From Gammaproteobacteria bacterium (lineage in GTDB: Bacteria > Pseudomonadota > Gammaproteobacteria > GCA-002705445 > GCA-002716945), in contig NZWU01000022.1 of the NCBI GenBank assembly GCA_002701705.1, forward strand, positions 1 to 9,557: 9,557 nucleotides of DNA, written 5' to 3'. Position numbers and translations under genes: made by a program. The notes below the pieces were generated by a model. It made no database searches. It was not told the DNA's origin and saw only the letters and a program-made list of their open reading frames with translations. Below, one piece after another: positions 6,761 to 9,557 of the stretch. The stretch's first letter is position 1. Each line of letters opens with the position of its first letter.

Positions 6761-6820
6761 CAAGCCATTTTCTCATTCCAACATTGTATCAATTTTTTAA
6801 TACGCGTGTGTTATTTGAAT

Positions 6821-6893
<73 letters not shown>

Positions 6894-6930
6894 TGTTTAG
6901 TATTATCATCAATGAATAAATAAGTTTTTT

Positions 6931-6960
6931 ATTATACATAGTAATTTAATAAAATGATAA
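6931..6960 (-). promoter_or_regulatory. Candidate sigma-70-type promoter for tRNA-Glu
   Basis: On the minus strand, TTATCA (6960-6955, four of six matches to TTGACA) is followed after 18 bases by a perfect TATAAT (6936-6931). Transcription would start near 6924, about 30 bases before the mature tRNA 5' end, leaving a leader for RNase P to remove. No stem-loop terminator is visible between the tRNA and the Nudix gene, so this promoter could also drive the three protein genes downstream. Confidence 0.45.
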
Positions 6961-6985
6961 CAAATATCTGCCATTTTAGGTTTGT

Positions 6986-8002
6986 ATGAAAAGAGTTTTT
7001 CCCTACTTTCTATTCTTGCTTTTTGTTCTATATTTTGTTGTCGCACATCCATCTCATGCCTGCTTTGAGAGAAACCCAGTTACAAGTTTTAAAAATCCAC
7101 TACAATGGGGAACGCTTTGTATTGGAAGTAAAAATATTTATGATTTTAGTGATGAAAAAGCAGAGCAGATTATAATTCCAGCAAACCTTTACCTTCCTAA
7201 AAATATAAAAAAGCCTGTACCTGCTATCATTATGTCGCATGGTGCTGGTGGGATAATGGGTTTTCATCATAAATATAAACGACGTTTTCTTGAGGAAGGT
7301 TTTGCTGTATTAATGATTGATCACTTTCGTCCAAGAGGAAAAATTTTAGATAATAATTTTATTGATATAACTGCACCGATGATGATATCAGATACAGTTG
7401 CTGCATATAACATACTAAAAAAACACCCCTATATTTCTGATGAGATAGGTTACATAGGTTGGTCCAAGGGAGGTATTGGAACTGTACTTTTAAAAGATAA
7501 AAGAATACTTCAAAATTTTAATCTTAATGAAGATAGTTTTAAATTTATGGCAGGAATATATACGTTTTGTGGTTTTGCTTTTGATGAGAAAAATATTTCA
7601 AATACACCCCTATTGCTAATAAGCGGAACAAGTGATTCAATCACACCAGCTCATCTGTGTAAAAATATGTCTGATAATTTTAAAAATGAACATAATACTC
7701 GGTATCTTGAGCTAGATAAAGCACATCACGGTTTTGATAATTATGCATTTTATTTTGGTGCTTATATTCCATGGCAACCCGTCATTACAGATTTTTCTAA
7801 AAATTGTATAATTAAAATAAATAATTCTTATGAATCAACAAATATAAAGGAAACTATGAAATTAAATTCAAAAAAAAATAGAACTACCTTTATGAGAAAA
7901 TGTACTGAGAAAGGAGCATATGCGGCATATAGTTCCAAAGCAGCTAGCGATGCAGAAAAGGCCCTAATAGAGTTCATCGAGATCAAATTCTCATTAAAAT
8001 AA
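6986..8002 (+). CDS. Exported alpha/beta hydrolase, dienelactone-hydrolase family
   Basis: The 338-residue protein has an N-terminal signal peptide (long hydrophobic core FPYFLFLLFVLYFVVA, SHA cleavage box about residue 25), so it should act in the periplasm or outside the cell. The mature part shows an alpha/beta-hydrolase core: 'ANLYLPKN' (66-73), 'PAIIMSHGAGG' oxyanion region (79-89), nucleophile elbow G-W-S160-K-G-G, acid D217 in 'LLISGTSDSITP' and H248 in 'AHHGFD'. The nucleophile is Ser, not the Cys of classical dienelactone hydrolase, so a carboxylesterase or similar is likely. About 85 residues follow the catalytic histidine. They include 'CTEKGAYAAYSSKAASDAEKAL', a tail seen in related secreted hydrolases as I recall. 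AGG at 6978-6980 is a plausible ribosome binding site. It converges on gltX with an 11-base gap. Confidence 0.83.
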   Translation: MKRVFPYFLFLLFVLYFVVAHPSHACFERNPVTSFKNPLQWGTLCIGSKNIYDFSDEKAEQIIIPANLYLPKNIKKPVPAIIMSHGAGGIMGFHHKYKRRFLEEGFAVLMIDHFRPRGKILDNNFIDITAPMMISDTVAAYNILKKHPYISDEIGYIGWSKGGIGTVLLKDKRILQNFNLNEDSFKFMAGIYTFCGFAFDEKNISNTPLLLISGTSDSITPAHLCKNMSDNFKNEHNTRYLELDKAHHGFDNYAFYFGAYIPWQPVITDFSKNCIIKINNSYESTNIKETMKLNSKKNRTTFMRKCTEKGAYAAYSSKAASDAEKALIEFIEIKFSLK

Positions 8003-8013
8003 TTTTTTGAAAA

Positions 8014-9363
8014 CTATAAAATTGACTTTAAAGAATTTAATCTCTTTAAGGTATTTTCAGCACCCAGAACAAAGCACAAATCATCTATGGAAGGGGCTTT
8101 CAATTTACCTGTTAAAGCAAACCTTATGACAGGTCCTACTTCAGAGAATTTCAACTGAAGTTCCTCGCATATAATTTTCATTGTTTCACTAATTTTTTCT
8201 TTTTTATCAAACCGTATAGAACTAAATTTTTCTATTGACTTATCAAGAATAGGTATTATTGATTTATCATTAAATTTTTTAATCATTTCTAAATCATAAT
8301 CAATGTTATCAACAAAATAATAAGTTAATCCTTCAGCAATTCTTTTTAAACTAAAATCCCTTTCAATCCCTAGTTTAAGTATTTCTTCCAAATATTTTTC
8401 ATCATTTACTTTAATGTCAAGAGCGTTTAAATACGGCAGGATCATTTTCCTTACTTCAGATATTTTTTTATTTTTAATGTAATGCTGATTCAACCAGTTT
8501 AATTTGTCATGGTCAAACACAGCAGCAGATTTTGTAACTCTTTCTAATGAAAATAATTTTAGTAATTCATCAATAGAAAATATTTCTTTATCACCATGTG
8601 ACCAGCCTGTCCTTGCCAGATAGTTAATGATAGCCTCGCCAAGATAGCCTTCTTCAATAAAAGAATTTATATCTACTGCGCCATGGCGTTTTGATAATCT
8701 TTTCCCATCTTTGCCATGTATCATTGGAAGATGAGCAAAATTTGGTGTTTTAGATTCAAAAGCATTAAAAAGATTTATCTGAACAGCTGTATTACTTAAA
8801 TGATCATCACCTCTAATTATATGTGAAATCTTAAAATCTATATCATCAACTACAGACGTTAAATTATAGGTTGGCACACCATTTGATCTCAATATAACTA
8901 CATCGTGGAAGGAATTTGGTTTGAAGATTATTTCTCCATGAATTAAATCATTGAGATTGACTTCATGTTCTTTTTGATTTTTAAACCGTATTACATGTCC
9001 TTTTTTATTTAATTTATTTGAGAATTGAATTTCTAAATCAGTATCTTTTGTTTTTTCATTTATTTCAATCTTGTCATAATAGGCTTTGCCGTTAGTGAGT
9101 AATTGTTCTATACGTTCTATGTAGATATTAAATCTATCAGATTGATAAATAACCTCATTGTCATGATTCAAGCCTAATAAATTCAATGCAGAAATAATTG
9201 CATCTGAATACTCTTTTATATTTCTTGCTCTATCTGTGTCATCTATTCTCAAAATAAATTGACCATCTTGGCTCCTTGAAAACAACCAAGAAAATAAAGC
9301 TGTTCTGACTCCGCCGATGTGAAGCCATCCTGTTGGGCTCGGAGCGAATCTTGTTTTAATCAT
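8014..9363 (-). CDS. gltX: Glutamyl-tRNA synthetase
   Basis: This class I synthetase charges tRNA-Glu with glutamate in the cytosol. The 449-residue protein has the HIGH-type motif 'PSPTGWLHIGGVRTALF' (H15-I16-G17-G18), 'LRIDDTDRAR' (38-47), 'SNGVPTYNLTSVVDD' (160-174), 'HIIRGDDHLSNT' (181-192), the KMSKS-type loop 'KRLSKRHGA' (221-229) and the C-terminal helical anticodon-binding domain ending 'VIRFALTGKLKAPSIDDL'. It is about 20 residues shorter than the E. coli enzyme. The region after 'GKAYYDKIE' (about 95-120), where E. coli GluRS has its cysteine zinc site, is short and has no cysteine. It is preceded by another reading frame whose stop lies one base before this ATG (TAATATG), so the two are probably co-transcribed. 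Confidence 0.95.
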   Translation of the reverse strand: MIKTRFAPSPTGWLHIGGVRTALFSWLFSRSQDGQFILRIDDTDRARNIKEYSDAIISALNLLGLNHDNEVIYQSDRFNIYIERIEQLLTNGKAYYDKIEINEKTKDTDLEIQFSNKLNKKGHVIRFKNQKEHEVNLNDLIHGEIIFKPNSFHDVVILRSNGVPTYNLTSVVDDIDFKISHIIRGDDHLSNTAVQINLFNAFESKTPNFAHLPMIHGKDGKRLSKRHGAVDINSFIEEGYLGEAIINYLARTGWSHGDKEIFSIDELLKLFSLERVTKSAAVFDHDKLNWLNQHYIKNKKISEVRKMILPYLNALDIKVNDEKYLEEILKLGIERDFSLKRIAEGLTYYFVDNIDYDLEMIKKFNDKSIIPILDKSIEKFSSIRFDKKEKISETMKIICEELQLKFSEVGPVIRFALTGKLKAPSIDDLCFVLGAENTLKRLNSLKSIL

Positions 9364-9364
9364 A

Positions 9365-9557
9365 TTATAAAGTCATCTTAAATCCATCAACTAGTGCACC
9401 AGGCAGACAAGTGCTAAAAGTTGATCTTTCTTCATAGGTGCTACAATCCATCAACAAATGTTGAACATCTGTCAGCCCCATAAGGTTTTTACCTAGAATA
9501 TTATAAATTGTTTCATCAAATCTCATCGTGTTTATTGGTCCTTGATATTCGCCACCC
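9365..9557 (-). CDS. 3' end of an unrecognised gene upstream of gltX
   Basis: The minus-strand frame is open from the window edge to TAA at 9367-9365, giving 63 visible residues: it reads from 'GGEYQGPINTMRFDETIYN', through 'GLTDVQHLLMDCSTYEER', to the end 'LPGALVDGFKMTL'. The stop is one base from the gltX ATG (TAATATG), the spacing typical of genes in one operon. Two cysteines (in 'LMDCSTYEE' and 'FSTCLPG') are visible. I do not recognise the family, and the N-terminus lies outside the window. Confidence 0.6.
   Translation of the reverse strand, partial: GGEYQGPINTMRFDETIYNILGKNLMGLTDVQHLLMDCSTYEERSTFSTCLPGALVDGFKMTL

Noticed and set aside
6903..6960. TTATCAT / ATGATAA inverted repeat spaced by 44 bases
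   Set aside because: Seven AT-rich bases with a long spacer are expected by chance, and the right arm is better explained as the tRNA -35 box.
7058..7066. Cys26 of the exported hydrolase as a lipobox cysteine
   Set aside because: The preceding residues are PSHA, without the hydrophobic residue expected at -3, so signal peptidase I cleavage is more likely.
8003..8013. T-run between convergent hydrolase and gltX as a shared terminator
   Set aside because: No stem-loop accompanies it; similar T-runs occur throughout the window.

Overview
The window is AT-rich and very gene-dense. By inspection roughly 97% is coding and the longest gene-free stretch is about 92 bases. Overlapping stop/start codons and convergent genes only 8-24 bases apart suggest a streamlined genome. 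The tRNA-Glu body closely matches the gamma/betaproteobacterial form. Glutamyl-tRNA synthetase close to tRNA-Glu recalls an arrangement I know from Pseudomonas-type genomes. My best guess is a small-genome marine gammaproteobacterium (SAR86-like). This is inference, because no rRNA or marker phylogeny is available.

Layout, left to right: (+) the 3' end of a bacterial O-GlcNAc-transferase-like (GT41) glycosyltransferase, 1-744; (-) a two-gene unit of an exported metallo-beta-lactamase-fold (RNase Z-like) hydrolase and a dihydropteroate synthase (folP), joined by an ATGA overlap; (+) fdhD, the sulfur-insertion factor for formate dehydrogenase; (-) a fumarylacetoacetate-hydrolase-family enzyme; (+) a GT9 (heptosyltransferase-like) glycosyltransferase, divergent from the previous gene across a perfect 10-bp inverted repeat; (-) a probable transcription unit of tRNA-Glu(UUC), a zinc-ribbon Nudix hydrolase, a secreted protein of unknown function and a small membrane protein, the three proteins overlapping one another; (+) an exported dienelactone-hydrolase-like alpha/beta hydrolase; (-) gltX, preceded by the 3' end of an unrecognised gene whose stop codon lies one base before the gltX start.

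The genes do not form one pathway. They look like a patchwork of housekeeping functions (folate, Glu-tRNA charging, nucleotide clean-up), envelope glycosylation and exported hydrolases, with frequent strand changes. I see no mobile element, phage gene, CRISPR array, toxin-antitoxin pair or defence system. The items most worth a second look are: the inverted repeat at 4075-4105; the altered substrate-loop residues of the folP product and its coupling to an exported hydrolase; the secreted protein whose recalled metal-type histidines seem lost; a GluRS without zinc-site cysteines; and the unidentified reading frame upstream of gltX.
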